From NCBI RefSeq assembly GCF_048066175.1, contig NZ_JBLTXA010000017.1, positions 1-64,000 on the forward strand: a DNA stretch of 64,000 bases. Direction: 5' to 3'. Under the pieces are notes generated by a model. That model saw only the letters and a program-made list of their open reading frames with translations, did no database searches and was not told the DNA's origin. Position 1 is the first letter of the stretch. Each line of letters starts with the position of its first letter. Below, piece by piece: positions 18,521 to 26,169 of the stretch. The stretch is from Niveispirillum fermenti. GTDB taxonomy: Bacteria; Pseudomonadota; Alphaproteobacteria; Azospirillales; Azospirillaceae. A program made the position numbers and the translations under genes.

Positions 18521-19516
18521 ATGACCCTGCCCCAGACCATGCGCGCCGTGGAAATCCGGGAGCCCGGCGGACCGGAAGTGCTGGTCCCCGCCACCCGCCC
18601 CCTGCCCGTGCCGGCCGCCGGCGAGGTGCTGATCAAGGTGGCGTTCGCCGGGGTCAACCGCCCTGATGTGATCCAGCGCCTGGGCCAGTATCCGCCGCCG
18701 CCGGGCGCCAGCGACCTGCCGGGGCTGGAGGTGGCGGGCACCATCGCGGCGGTGGGGCCGGAAACGACGGGCTGGCAGATCGGCGACACGGTCTGCGCCC
18801 TGCTGGGCGGCGGCGGCTATGCCGAATATGCCACGGCGCCGGCCGGGCAGTGCCTGCCCCTGCCCGACGGGCTGGACATGGTGCAGGCCGCCGCCCTGCC
18901 CGAAACGGTCTTCACCGTCTGGACCAACCTGTTCGAACGGGCGGGGCTGGTGTCGGGCGAGAGCGTGCTGGTCCATGGCGGAACCAGCGGGATCGGCACC
19001 ATCGCCATCCAGCTTGCCAAGGCGATGGGTGCCACCGTCTTCGCCACGGCCGGCGGGCCGGAGAAGGTGGCCGCCTGCACGACGCTGGGCGCGGATCATG
19101 CCATCGACTATCGCAGCCAGGATTTCGTCGCCCTGGTGAAGGACGCGACGCAGGGGCGCGGCGTCGACGTGGTGCTGGACATGGTGGGCGGCGACTATCT
19201 GCCCCGCAATATCGATTGCCTGGCCATGGATGGCCGCCATGTCACCATCGCCTTCCTGCGCGGCCCCAAGGTGGCGCTGAACCTGACCCCCATCATGCTG
19301 AAACGCCTGACCCTGACCGGCTCCACCCTGCGCGCCCGGACGACGGTGCAGAAGGTGGCACTGGCCACGGCCGTGCGGACCCATGTCTGGCCCCTGGTCA
19401 CGGCCGGCAAGGTCCGCCCCGTCATCGCCGCCACCTTCGCACTGGAACAGGCCGCCGACGCCCACAGGCTGATGGAAAGCTCCACCCATATCGGCAAGAT
19501 CATGCTGCGGATCTGA
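18521..19516 (+). CDS. NAD(P)H quinone oxidoreductase (PIG3-like, MDR family)
   Basis: A 331-residue zinc-independent medium-chain dehydrogenase/reductase that would reduce quinones with NADPH. The N-terminal GroES-like half has AGVNRPDVIQRLGQYPPPPG; the Rossmann half has VLVHGGTSGIGTIAIQLAKAM and the strand-end VVLDMVGGDYLPRN. The zinc ligands of alcohol dehydrogenases are absent. The PPPPGASD stretch points to the PIG3/TP53I3 subgroup. ATG 18521 is preceded by AGGAGA. A palindromic repeat follows the stop. Confidence 0.88.
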   Translation: MTLPQTMRAVEIREPGGPEVLVPATRPLPVPAAGEVLIKVAFAGVNRPDVIQRLGQYPPPPGASDLPGLEVAGTIAAVGPETTGWQIGDTVCALLGGGGYAEYATAPAGQCLPLPDGLDMVQAAALPETVFTVWTNLFERAGLVSGESVLVHGGTSGIGTIAIQLAKAMGATVFATAGGPEKVAACTTLGADHAIDYRSQDFVALVKDATQGRGVDVVLDMVGGDYLPRNIDCLAMDGRHVTIAFLRGPKVALNLTPIMLKRLTLTGSTLRARTTVQKVALATAVRTHVWPLVTAGKVRPVIAATFALEQAADAHRLMESSTHIGKIMLRI

Positions 19517-19524
19517 CGGCGTAC

Positions 19525-19592
19525 CCATCTGCATCGATCAGGACCTGTCGTTCTGATCGATGCGGCCCTGAAGGCGCCGGGCGAGAACCCGG
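19525..19592 (+). repeat. Dispersed palindromic repeat, copy 3 (short)
   Basis: Hairpin arms GCATCGATCAG (19531-19541) and CTGATCGATGC (19553-19563), 11 bp perfect, preceded by CCATCT as in copies 1 and 7 (TATCT). The downstream modules of longer copies are missing; instead a GCCGGG-cgagaa-CCCGGC hairpin (19577-19594) follows. Together they may terminate the oxidoreductase transcript before ssrA. Confidence 0.7.
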
Positions 19593-19633
19593 CCGGGCTC
19601 AAGATCCCCCTTTAATCCGGCGGGCGGACCGAC

Positions 19634-19639
19634 TATATA
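19634..19639 (+). promoter_or_regulatory. Possible -10 of ssrA
   Basis: TATATA lies 12 nt before the first hairpin of the tmRNA acceptor piece (19646). The -35 region 17 nt upstream reads TTTAAT, a poor match to TTGACA, so the assignment is tentative. Confidence 0.35.
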
Positions 19640-19645
19640 GGTCTT

Positions 19646-19975
19646 GTCGGGTTCGCCCGACTATGGAGATAAACGCGGTGTGGAATAGACGTTGCGGACC
19701 CGGGGGCGGTACCCGGCGCCTCCACCATTCACCGTCGGCCGGCCCCTGATCGGGCCAAGGGCCGCCGGTTCATGGGGGCGAAACAGGATCGACGCGCGTA
19801 ATAAAGGCACAGTCTTCTCTCGGCATGATACCGCCGTTATCGGGTCAAACCTCATAGATGCCAACGATAACTCGGCGTCTGACCTTCGCATGGCTGCCTA
19901 ATTCCCCCTAAAGGGCGTTAGTCAGTTTGCTTAAGTCGCAGCCCGGGGGGAGCTGGGCAACAGAATCCCCCCACC
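19646..19975 (+). ncRNA. ssrA: Transfer-messenger RNA, circularly permuted two-piece form
   Basis: Rescues stalled ribosomes and tags the released peptide for proteolysis. The gene order is permuted, as in other alphaproteobacteria. The acceptor piece comes first (about 19646-19727): hairpin GTCGGG-ttcg-CCCGAC, then a T-arm (CCGGG-GGCGGTA-CCCGG) and CGCCTCC-ACCA ending at 19727. An intervening 46 nt, removed on maturation, follow. The coding piece starts at GGGGGCGAAACAGGATCGAC (19774). GGGGGCG pairs with CGCCTCC through 7 bp including the third-position G-U, the alanine identity element. The tag frame is 19860-19901. The 3' end is approximate, after the GGGGGG/CCCCCC stem at 19945-19972. sspB follows 207 bp downstream. 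Confidence 0.95.
19860..19901 (+). other. tmRNA proteolysis tag frame
   Basis: Resume codon GCC at 19860, then codons for ANDNSASDLRMAA and TAA. The ANDN opening is the alphaproteobacterial tag start recognised by SspB; the final MAA replaces the more common LAA or VAA seen by ClpX. Confidence 0.88.
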
Positions 19976-19984
19976 TTCCATCTT

Positions 19985-20025
19985 TGCAGATGCATCTGCA
20001 CATATGCATGTGTGTCTGCACATGC
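19985..20025. repeat. Palindrome plus stem-loop after ssrA
   Basis: TGCAGATGCATCTGCA (19985-20000) is a perfect 16-bp palindrome. It is followed by GCATGTG (20006-20012) paired with CACATGC (20019-20025). The stretch is much more AT- and TGCA-rich than its surroundings. It could end the ssrA transcript, though no T-run follows. The rest of 20026-20182 holds nothing I can name apart from the sspB promoter region. Confidence 0.6.
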
Positions 20026-20182
20026 GCATGCCCCCGTCGTGCCCGTGCTTTACCGCATGGCTGTGCAGGCCATACCCGCCTTTTGCGCCCGAGGCTTGAT
20101 TATCCGCCCGTAATAGGCTTGTCTGGTTCCGTGGGGGACGGCAATCTGCCGTCGCGTTCGTTACCAGGGGTTCAGGTTACAG

Positions 20183-20686
20183 ATGTCGCAGGAAATGCTC
20201 CGCTATGACCGCATGGTCGAAGCCGCCAAGCGTGGCGTGGTCAGACAGGCCCTGCGCGAGGTGCTGAGCCGTGGCGGGCAGTTGCCGGGTGAGCATCATT
20301 TCTACGTCACCTTCCGCACCGATGCCGAAGGGGTGGAACTGCCGGACTATCTCCGCGCCAAGTACCCGACGGAGATGACCATCGTCCTGCAGTATCAGTT
20401 CTACGACCTGATGGTGGAGAATGACCGGTTCGGCGTGACGTTGAGCTTCGGCGGGGTGCTGCGCCGTCTGGTGATTCCGCTGTCCACCATCATCACCTTC
20501 GCCGATCCGTCGGTGAACTTCGTCCTGCAGTTCCAGCCGGACGACGCACCCGACGTTCTGGTGGAAGAGGAGACGGAGGCGGAACCCCCTGTCGCCACCG
20601 ACGAGCCCCCTGCCGACGATGACCAGTCCGATCAGCCCAAGCCCACGGGCACGGTCGTGGCACTGGATGCTTTCCGCAAGAAGTAA
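20183..20686 (+). CDS. sspB: ClpXP adaptor SspB (alpha type)
   Basis: Binds the N-terminal part of the ssrA tag and tethers tagged proteins to ClpX for degradation by ClpXP. The 167-residue protein has the folded SspB domain (about 1-115; GEHHFYVTFRTDAEGVELPD, EMTIVLQYQFYDLMVENDRF, SFGGVLRRLVIPLSTIITFADP). An acidic Pro/Asp-rich disordered linker follows, then the conserved tail TVVALDAFRKK, which corresponds to the ClpX-binding (XB) motif. It lies next to ssrA on the same strand, so adaptor and tag source are neighbours. Family call firm. Confidence 0.93.
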   Translation: MSQEMLRYDRMVEAAKRGVVRQALREVLSRGGQLPGEHHFYVTFRTDAEGVELPDYLRAKYPTEMTIVLQYQFYDLMVENDRFGVTLSFGGVLRRLVIPLSTIITFADPSVNFVLQFQPDDAPDVLVEEETEAEPPVATDEPPADDDQSDQPKPTGTVVALDAFRKK

Positions 20687-20890
20687 CGGCCGGCCGGGCT
20701 TGCCCGCACCGCCCCGGAGCATCGACTTCACGACGACCGGTAGAACGAAACCGCCATCCGGACCGGCTGGCGGCCGCTGGGAAATTGCGCTGCCGGCCCC
20801 TTTCCGCACGGTCGTGCGTTTCGTCTTGACGTGGCTGGCGGCTTCGGGCGTCCTGATGCCAACCAAAGCCGAGCCCGGAGGGATAACGCC

Positions 20891-21637
20891 ATGACCGACC
20901 ATGTATTGGTGAGCGACGCCGATGCGGTCCGCACCATCACGCTGAACCGCGCCGACAAGCGCAATGCGTTGACGGCCGCCATGTATGCCACCATGGCCGA
21001 GGCCGTGCGCACTGCGCCGGATGCCGGCATGCGCGTCATCCTGTTCGAAGGTGCGGGCGGCTTCTTCACGGGCGGCAACGATATCGGCGACTTCCTGGCC
21101 AACCCGCCATCCAGCGAGGATGCGCCCGTCTTCCGTTTCCTGGCCCAACTGGCGACGACGCCGCTGGCCCTGGTGGCTGCGGTGGAAGGCATGGCGGTGG
21201 GCATCGGCACCACGATGCTGCTGCATTGCGATCTCGTCTATGCCGCCCCGGATGCGCGGCTGCATGTGCCCTTCGTCGATCTGGGGCTGGTGCCGGAGGC
21301 GGCCAGTTCGCTGCTCATGCCACGCACGATGGGGCATGCCCAGGCGGCCCGCATGCTGATGCTGGGCGAGCCGATCGGCGCGGAGGAGGCGCTGGCCACC
21401 GGCATCCTGTCCGGCATCGTGCCCACGGCCGATCTGTCTGCGCACGCTCGGGCCAAGGCCGCGGCCCTGGCAGCCAAGCCGGCCGGCGCGCTGCGCCAGA
21501 CCAAGGCGCTGATGCGGCCCGATCAGGCGCTGATCCTGGACACGATGCGCAAGGAGGCCGGCATTTTCGGTGCCTGCCTGCGGTCGCCGGAGGCCATGGC
21601 GGCGTTCCAGTCCTTCATGACGCGCGGCAAGCGCTGA
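20891..21637 (+). CDS. Enoyl-CoA hydratase/isomerase family protein
   Basis: A 248-residue crotonase-fold enzyme acting on acyl-CoA thioesters. The oxyanion-hole segments are GAGGFFTGGNDIGDF (about 54-68) and AVEGMAVGIGTTMLLHCDLV (98-117). LGLVPEAASSLLMPR places a Glu at about residue 136, the position more typical of 3,2-enoyl-CoA isomerases than of hydratases with the second Glu pair, so an isomerase role is plausible. Start ATG 20891 follows GGAGGGATAACGCC. The gene stands alone between sspB and a MipA-type gene. Confidence 0.85.
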   Translation: MTDHVLVSDADAVRTITLNRADKRNALTAAMYATMAEAVRTAPDAGMRVILFEGAGGFFTGGNDIGDFLANPPSSEDAPVFRFLAQLATTPLALVAAVEGMAVGIGTTMLLHCDLVYAAPDARLHVPFVDLGLVPEAASSLLMPRTMGHAQAARMLMLGEPIGAEEALATGILSGIVPTADLSAHARAKAAALAAKPAGALRQTKALMRPDQALILDTMRKEAGIFGACLRSPEAMAAFQSFMTRGKR

Positions 21638-21719
21638 TCCGTTCGGGGTAGTGGCGGCGGGGACGGCAATGCGATAGAGCTATGCCGCCCCTGCAACAAA
21701 CCGGTCCGTCCGTGCCCCG

Positions 21720-22589
21720 ATGATGCGCCGCCTTCTCGCCCTGAGCACCGCCCTGCTGGCCCTGTCCGGCAGTGCCGCCGCCCAATCCGCCCTATTCGGG
21801 ATGGAGACGACGAACGACACGGCCCCCCTGTGGGAAGCCAGCCTGCTGGCGGCCGGCGGTTACATCGCCCACTACCCGGCCGCATCGGAGGGCCAGTTCA
21901 AGGCCCTGCCCATTCCCTTCCTGATCTATCGCGGCGACCATCTGCGCATCGGCGATGATGGCTTCATCCGCGCCCGCCAGGAAATGGCGGGGGGGCGGCT
22001 GGAACTGGATATCGGGCTGGACGGGTCCTTCGATGTCGACAGCAAGGACAACAAGGCCCGCAGCGGCATGCCGGACCTGGACCTGCTGATCGAGGCGGGA
22101 CCGAAGCTGACCTGGCACTTCCTGCCTGGGGATGCCAGCCGGCAGATCGACCTGGGCGTCGAACTGCGCGCCGTCATCGCCACGCGCTTCATCGGCTTCG
22201 ATTACGAGGGGATCACCCTGAACCCCGAATTGAGCTGGTTCGAGCGGTCGCTGGGCGGCACGAAGATGCGGGGCTATGCCTCCATCGGTCCCATTTTTGG
22301 CTTCGACGGCGTGAATGATTATTTCTATCAGGTGGACCCGGTCTATGCGACGCCGGATCGCCCCGCCTACCGCGCACAGAACGGCTATATCGGCACCAAG
22401 ACGACGCTGGGCCTGGCCTATCCGGTCACCGAACGGCTGCTGGTGTTCGGCGCGGCCCAGGTCGGCTATTACGGTGGCAGCGCGAACGAGGACAGCCCCC
22501 TGTTCCGCGAGAAGACCAATGTCAGCGTTGGCGCCGGCCTGCGCTGGTCCTTCTGGCAGTCCGAAGCACGGGTGCCCGTGATCAGGTAG
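21720..22589 (+). CDS. MipA/OmpV family outer membrane protein
   Basis: A 289-residue secreted beta-barrel of the MipA/OmpV family; E. coli MipA is a scaffold for the murein hydrolase MltA and PBP1B. Signal peptide MMRRLLALSTALLALSGSAAAQ with cleavage after AAA or AQ. The mature part shows alternating amphipathic strands: YIAHYPAASEGQFKALPIPF and RGDHLRIGDDGF near the start, and GLRWSFWQS near the C-terminus. Met1 and Met2 are both possible starts. Convergent with glgB; a hairpin separates them. Confidence 0.85.
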   Translation: MMRRLLALSTALLALSGSAAAQSALFGMETTNDTAPLWEASLLAAGGYIAHYPAASEGQFKALPIPFLIYRGDHLRIGDDGFIRARQEMAGGRLELDIGLDGSFDVDSKDNKARSGMPDLDLLIEAGPKLTWHFLPGDASRQIDLGVELRAVIATRFIGFDYEGITLNPELSWFERSLGGTKMRGYASIGPIFGFDGVNDYFYQVDPVYATPDRPAYRAQNGYIGTKTTLGLAYPVTERLLVFGAAQVGYYGGSANEDSPLFREKTNVSVGAGLRWSFWQSEARVPVIR

Positions 22590-22595
22590 TTGTAC

Positions 22596-22618
22596 GGCTT
22601 TCCTTCGCCTGGAAAGCC
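22596..22618. terminator. Hairpin between convergent mipA-like gene and glgB
   Basis: Perfect arms GGCTTTCC (22596-22603) and GGAAAGCC (22611-22618), 7-nt loop. No T-run on either side; likely a bidirectional transcript end. Confidence 0.45.
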
Positions 22619-22632
22619 ACGCCGCCAGCCGG

Positions 22633-24849
22633 TCAGCCCGGCACGAAGACCAATGCGGCCAGCGGCGGCACGGTAATTTCAGCGGAGCAGGGCTGGCCGT
22701 CCCAGGGCAGGGACTGTGCCATCACGCTGCCGCCATTGCCGATGCCGCTGCCGCCATAGGCCGCGGCATCGCTGTTCAGCACCTCCTGCCAGCGCCCCGG
22801 ACGGGGCAGGCCGACGCGGTAGCGTTCGCGCGGGACAGGCGTGAAGTTCAAGACCGTGACGGCCACGGCATCCCCGGCCATGCCATGCCGGCTGTAGGCC
22901 AGCAGGCTTTCATCCGCGGCCCCGCCCTTGATCCAACGGAACCCCTCCGCCTCGCAATCGCGCTCGTGCAGGGCGGGGATGTCCCGGTAGATCCGGTTCA
23001 GGTCGCGGACAAGGTCGCGCACGCCGCGATGCCAGTGGCCGCCGAACGGATCGTCCAGCAGATGCCAGTCCAACTGGCTGTCATGGTTCCATTCTCGGGC
23101 CTGCGCGAACTCCCCGCCCATGAACAGCAGCTTCTTGCCCGGATGGGTCCACATGAAGCTGAAATAGGCGCGCAGGTTGGCGAATCGCTGCCAGTCGTCG
23201 CCGGGCATGCGGGCCAGCAGCGAACCCTTGCCATGCACAACCTCGTCATGGCTGAGCGGCAGGATGAAATTCTCCGAAAAGGCGTAGAGCAGGCCGAAGG
23301 TCAGGTCGTGATGATGGTGGCGGCGGTGGATGGGGTCGCGCTGCATGTATTTCAGCGTGTCATGCATCCAGCCCATGTTCCATTTATACCCGAAACCCAG
23401 GCCGCCGGCATGGGCGGGCTGCGATACGCCGGGCCAGGCGGTCGATTCTTCCGCAATGGTGATGGCCCCGCCGCCCTGCCCCTCATCGGTGCCATAGACC
23501 AGGGCGTTCATGGCGCGCATGAAATCGATGGCTTCCAGGTTTTCCCGCCCGCCATGGCGGTTGGGCACCCATTCCCCTTCCTTGCGGCTGTAATCCAGGT
23601 ACAGCATGGATGCCACGGCATCCACCCGCAGCCCGTCCACGTGATAATGACGCAACCAGAACAGGGCGTTGGCGGTCAGGAAATTCGTCACCTCGTTCCG
23701 GCCGAAATTGTAGATGGCCGTGTTCCAGTCCGGGTGATAGCCCTGGCGCGGGTCGGCATGCTCGTAAAGGTGGGAACCGTCGAACCGGTAGAGCCCATGG
23801 GCGTCGGTGGGGAAATGGCCCGGCACCCAATCGATGATCAGACCGATATCCGCCTGATGGCAGGCATCCACGAAGGCCTGGAAATCGGCCGGCGTGCCGA
23901 ACCGCGCGGTGGGCGCGAACAGGCCGAGGGCCTGATATCCCCACGACCCGTCAAACGGATGCTCATGCACGGGCATCACCTCGATATGGGTGAAGCCCAT
24001 GTCGCGCACATAGGGCACCAGCAGCGCCGCCAGGTCGCGCCAGTTCAGATAGGAACCGCCATCCGGGCGCCGCCACGAACCGGGATGCACCTCGTAGATC
24101 GAAAGCGGAGCATTGCGGGCATTGCGGGCGGCCCGGGCCGACAGCCATTGCCCGTCCCGCCATTCATGCCGGTCGATCCGCGTCACGATGGACGCGGTGG
24201 CGGGCCGGAATTCGGCAGCCTGCGCATAGGGGTCCGCCTTCAGCGGCAGCAGATGGCCCGCCGCGTCCAGCAATTCATATTTGTAATGCGCCCCCTCCGC
24301 CACGCCGGGAACGAACAGTTCCCAGATGCCGGCGCCCAGGCGCAGGCGCATCGGATGGATGCGGCCATCCCAGCCGTTGAAATCCCCCACCACCGAAACG
24401 CGCCGCGCATTGGGCGCCCAGACGGCGAAGCGCACGCCGGACACACCATCGATCACATCCAGATGCGCGCCCAGCTTCTCATAGGCGCGCCAATGCCGCC
24501 CCTCCCCCAGCAGGTGCTGGTCCATTTCCCCCAGCAGGGGCGGGAACCGGTAGGGGTCGTCGATCTCCCACACGGCGTCGCCACGGTGCAACCGCAGCCG
24601 ATAGCCGGTCGCCTGTTCCAGCGTCAGCGTGCCGTCGAACAGGCCAGCCGGGTCGATGCGGGCCAGTTCCAGCCGGACGGCCCCGTCGGGGCCGATCACG
24701 GTCACGCGGTCCGCGTCGGGGCGCAACACCCGCAGCGCGACCCGGTCCGACCCGTCATGGAACCGGTGCGGTCCCAGCACCGCGAAGATGTCACCATGGC
24801 TGGCACCGGTGATGGCGGCGATCTCGGCGGCGGAAAGGGCAAGGGACAT
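22633..24849 (-). CDS. glgB: 1,4-alpha-glucan branching enzyme
   Basis: Introduces alpha-1,6 branches into glycogen. The 738-residue protein has the full bacterial layout: N-terminal carbohydrate-binding region, CBM48 (VRFAVWAPNARRVSVVGDFN near residue 135), and a GH13 catalytic domain with DWVPGHFPTD, the nucleophile Asp in LRVDAVASMLYLDY (about 408), the acid Glu in EESTAWPGV (about 463) and LPLSHDEVVHGKGS. A C-terminal all-beta domain follows. No other glg gene is in the window. It sits beside hexR, so glycogen and Entner-Doudoroff genes are neighbours. Start ATG 24849. Confidence 0.96.
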   Translation of the reverse strand: MSLALSAAEIAAITGASHGDIFAVLGPHRFHDGSDRVALRVLRPDADRVTVIGPDGAVRLELARIDPAGLFDGTLTLEQATGYRLRLHRGDAVWEIDDPYRFPPLLGEMDQHLLGEGRHWRAYEKLGAHLDVIDGVSGVRFAVWAPNARRVSVVGDFNGWDGRIHPMRLRLGAGIWELFVPGVAEGAHYKYELLDAAGHLLPLKADPYAQAAEFRPATASIVTRIDRHEWRDGQWLSARAARNARNAPLSIYEVHPGSWRRPDGGSYLNWRDLAALLVPYVRDMGFTHIEVMPVHEHPFDGSWGYQALGLFAPTARFGTPADFQAFVDACHQADIGLIIDWVPGHFPTDAHGLYRFDGSHLYEHADPRQGYHPDWNTAIYNFGRNEVTNFLTANALFWLRHYHVDGLRVDAVASMLYLDYSRKEGEWVPNRHGGRENLEAIDFMRAMNALVYGTDEGQGGGAITIAEESTAWPGVSQPAHAGGLGFGYKWNMGWMHDTLKYMQRDPIHRRHHHHDLTFGLLYAFSENFILPLSHDEVVHGKGSLLARMPGDDWQRFANLRAYFSFMWTHPGKKLLFMGGEFAQAREWNHDSQLDWHLLDDPFGGHWHRGVRDLVRDLNRIYRDIPALHERDCEAEGFRWIKGGAADESLLAYSRHGMAGDAVAVTVLNFTPVPRERYRVGLPRPGRWQEVLNSDAAAYGGSGIGNGGSVMAQSLPWDGQPCSAEITVPPLAALVFVPG

Positions 24850-24948
24850 TGGCGGGCCTGGACAGGGAAGGGGTCGGTCTGTTTACCATATTTCCGGGGC
24901 AAGGGAGATGGGATCGACAACCGCCGCCACCCGCTCCCGTCCCGCCCG

Positions 24949-25791
24949 TCAGCCCCGCTGGGTCAGCCGGCGCTCGCGGATCGGCCGCTTGGACCGGGCA
25001 AGGCTTTCCGCCAGGTTCACGCCCTTGCGCAGGGCGACAGCCACCTGCAGCACGTCCAGCATGGCCAGATGCGCCAGACGGCTGACCATGGGCGTGTACA
25101 TGCTGGTATCCTCCACCACATCCACCAGCAGCGACACGGTGGCCTTCTCCGCCAGCGGGGACCCGCCGCTGGTCAGGGCCACGACCTTGGCCCCGCTGTC
25201 CAGCGCCAGATCGACCGACCGCAGCAATTCCCGCGTGCGGCCGGTATGGGAGATGACCAGGGCCGCCGCGTTCGGCCCCAACAGGGTGGCCGACATGGCC
25301 TGCACATGGAAGTCGGTATAGGCGACGCAGGGGATGCCCAGCCGGAAGAACTTGTTCTGCGCATCCATGGCCACCACGCCCGATGCGCCGAAGCCGTAGA
25401 ATTCCATGCGCTGCGCCGCGGTCAGGATGCTGACCGCCTGTTCCAGCGCCTCGGGATTGGTGTGGTTGCGCACACGGGTCAGGGACGCGATGGACCGGTT
25501 CAGCACCTTGGCCGCCACATCAACCACGGGATCATCGGGCCGCACCTCCTCATGCACATAAGGGGTGCCCGTGGCCAGGTCCTGGGCCAGGCGCAGCTTG
25601 AAATCCTGGAAACCGGCACAGCCGATGGACCGGCAGAAGCGCACGACGGTGGGCTGGCTGACCTGCGCCTCGCGCGCCACCTCCGCCACAGAGGCGTTGA
25701 CCACCGAATGCGGGCGCTTCAGCACCACTTCGGCGATCTTCTGTTCCGACCGCCGGAGACCGGCCTGCATGCCGCGGATACGTTCAAGCAC
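24949..25791 (-). CDS. hexR: HexR-type regulator (RpiR family) of sugar catabolism
   Basis: A 280-residue RpiR-family repressor. Helix-turn-helix at about residues 34-56 (SVAEVAREAQVSQPTVVRFC) followed by a SIS sugar-phosphate domain (MEFYGFGASGVVAMDAQNKF, ALVISHTGRTRELL). HexR senses 2-keto-3-deoxy-6-phosphogluconate and controls the zwf-pgl-edd-eda genes, which start divergently here. I chose the GTG at 25791: it gives LERIRGMQAGLRRSEQKIAE, the usual HexR N-terminus, and has GGGGAG 7 nt upstream; an ATG 33 codons earlier would bury an operator inside the gene. A palindrome 53 bp upstream suggests autoregulation. Confidence 0.9.
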   Translation of the reverse strand: MLERIRGMQAGLRRSEQKIAEVVLKRPHSVVNASVAEVAREAQVSQPTVVRFCRSIGCAGFQDFKLRLAQDLATGTPYVHEEVRPDDPVVDVAAKVLNRSIASLTRVRNHTNPEALEQAVSILTAAQRMEFYGFGASGVVAMDAQNKFFRLGIPCVAYTDFHVQAMSATLLGPNAAALVISHTGRTRELLRSVDLALDSGAKVVALTSGGSPLAEKATVSLLVDVVEDTSMYTPMVSRLAHLAMLDVLQVAVALRKGVNLAESLARSKRPIRERRLTQRG

Positions 25792-25843
25792 GGTCGCGCT
25801 CCCCAAACCTTCAAATCCGAAAGGGCCGCGGGCGATGCGGCGA

Positions 25844-25858
25844 TGTAAGGGAATTACA
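25844..25858. promoter_or_regulatory. HexR operator 1
   Basis: TGTAAGGGAATTACA, a 15-bp palindrome with TGTAA/TTACA arms. It fits the proteobacterial HexR pattern TGTARTWWWAYTACA at the arms. It lies 53 bp upstream of the hexR start, suited to autoregulation. Confidence 0.7.
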
Positions 25859-25970
25859 CGAAATCCATCGGGATTTGGCAAGGCCGGCATATCGGCGGTA
25901 ATGGCGGGGCACGGTTGTTTCCCCCGCTTTGATCATTGCGCGTGCAAAATGCCTTTCAGAGGGCATGGAA

Positions 25971-25985
25971 CGTAGTAAAGTTACG
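25971..25985. promoter_or_regulatory. HexR operator 2 (weaker)
   Basis: CGTAGTAAAGTTACG fits the same pattern with C/G instead of T/A at the ends and one inner change. Central in the hexR-zwf gap. Confidence 0.5.
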
Positions 25986-26057
25986 CCGCAGCGCAGCGTG
26001 GCGGGACGAAACATGCGCACCTTAGCCGGAATCGCTATACTTGCACGTAATGCCCGC

Positions 26058-26085
26058 TTGCCCCGGACTGTAATTCTGCTACATT
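26058..26085 (+). promoter_or_regulatory. Candidate zwf promoter
   Basis: TTGCCC (26058-26063) and TACATT (26080-26085) with a 16-bp spacer. The -10 lies inside HexR operator 3. The remaining 25792-26169 sequence has no reading frame of note. Confidence 0.45.
26069..26083. promoter_or_regulatory. HexR operator 3
   Basis: TGTAATTCTGCTACA matches TGTARTWWWAYTACA apart from two central positions. It overlaps the proposed -10 of zwf, 87 bp before the zwf start, the place for direct repression. Confidence 0.7.
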
Positions 26086-26169
26086 CACAGGCAGAGGGCC
26101 GCGCGGGGTTCCGCGCGGTCGCGGCCGGAGAACGGCTGGAAAGACGAAGAAACGGGCGGGCCGGGTGCC

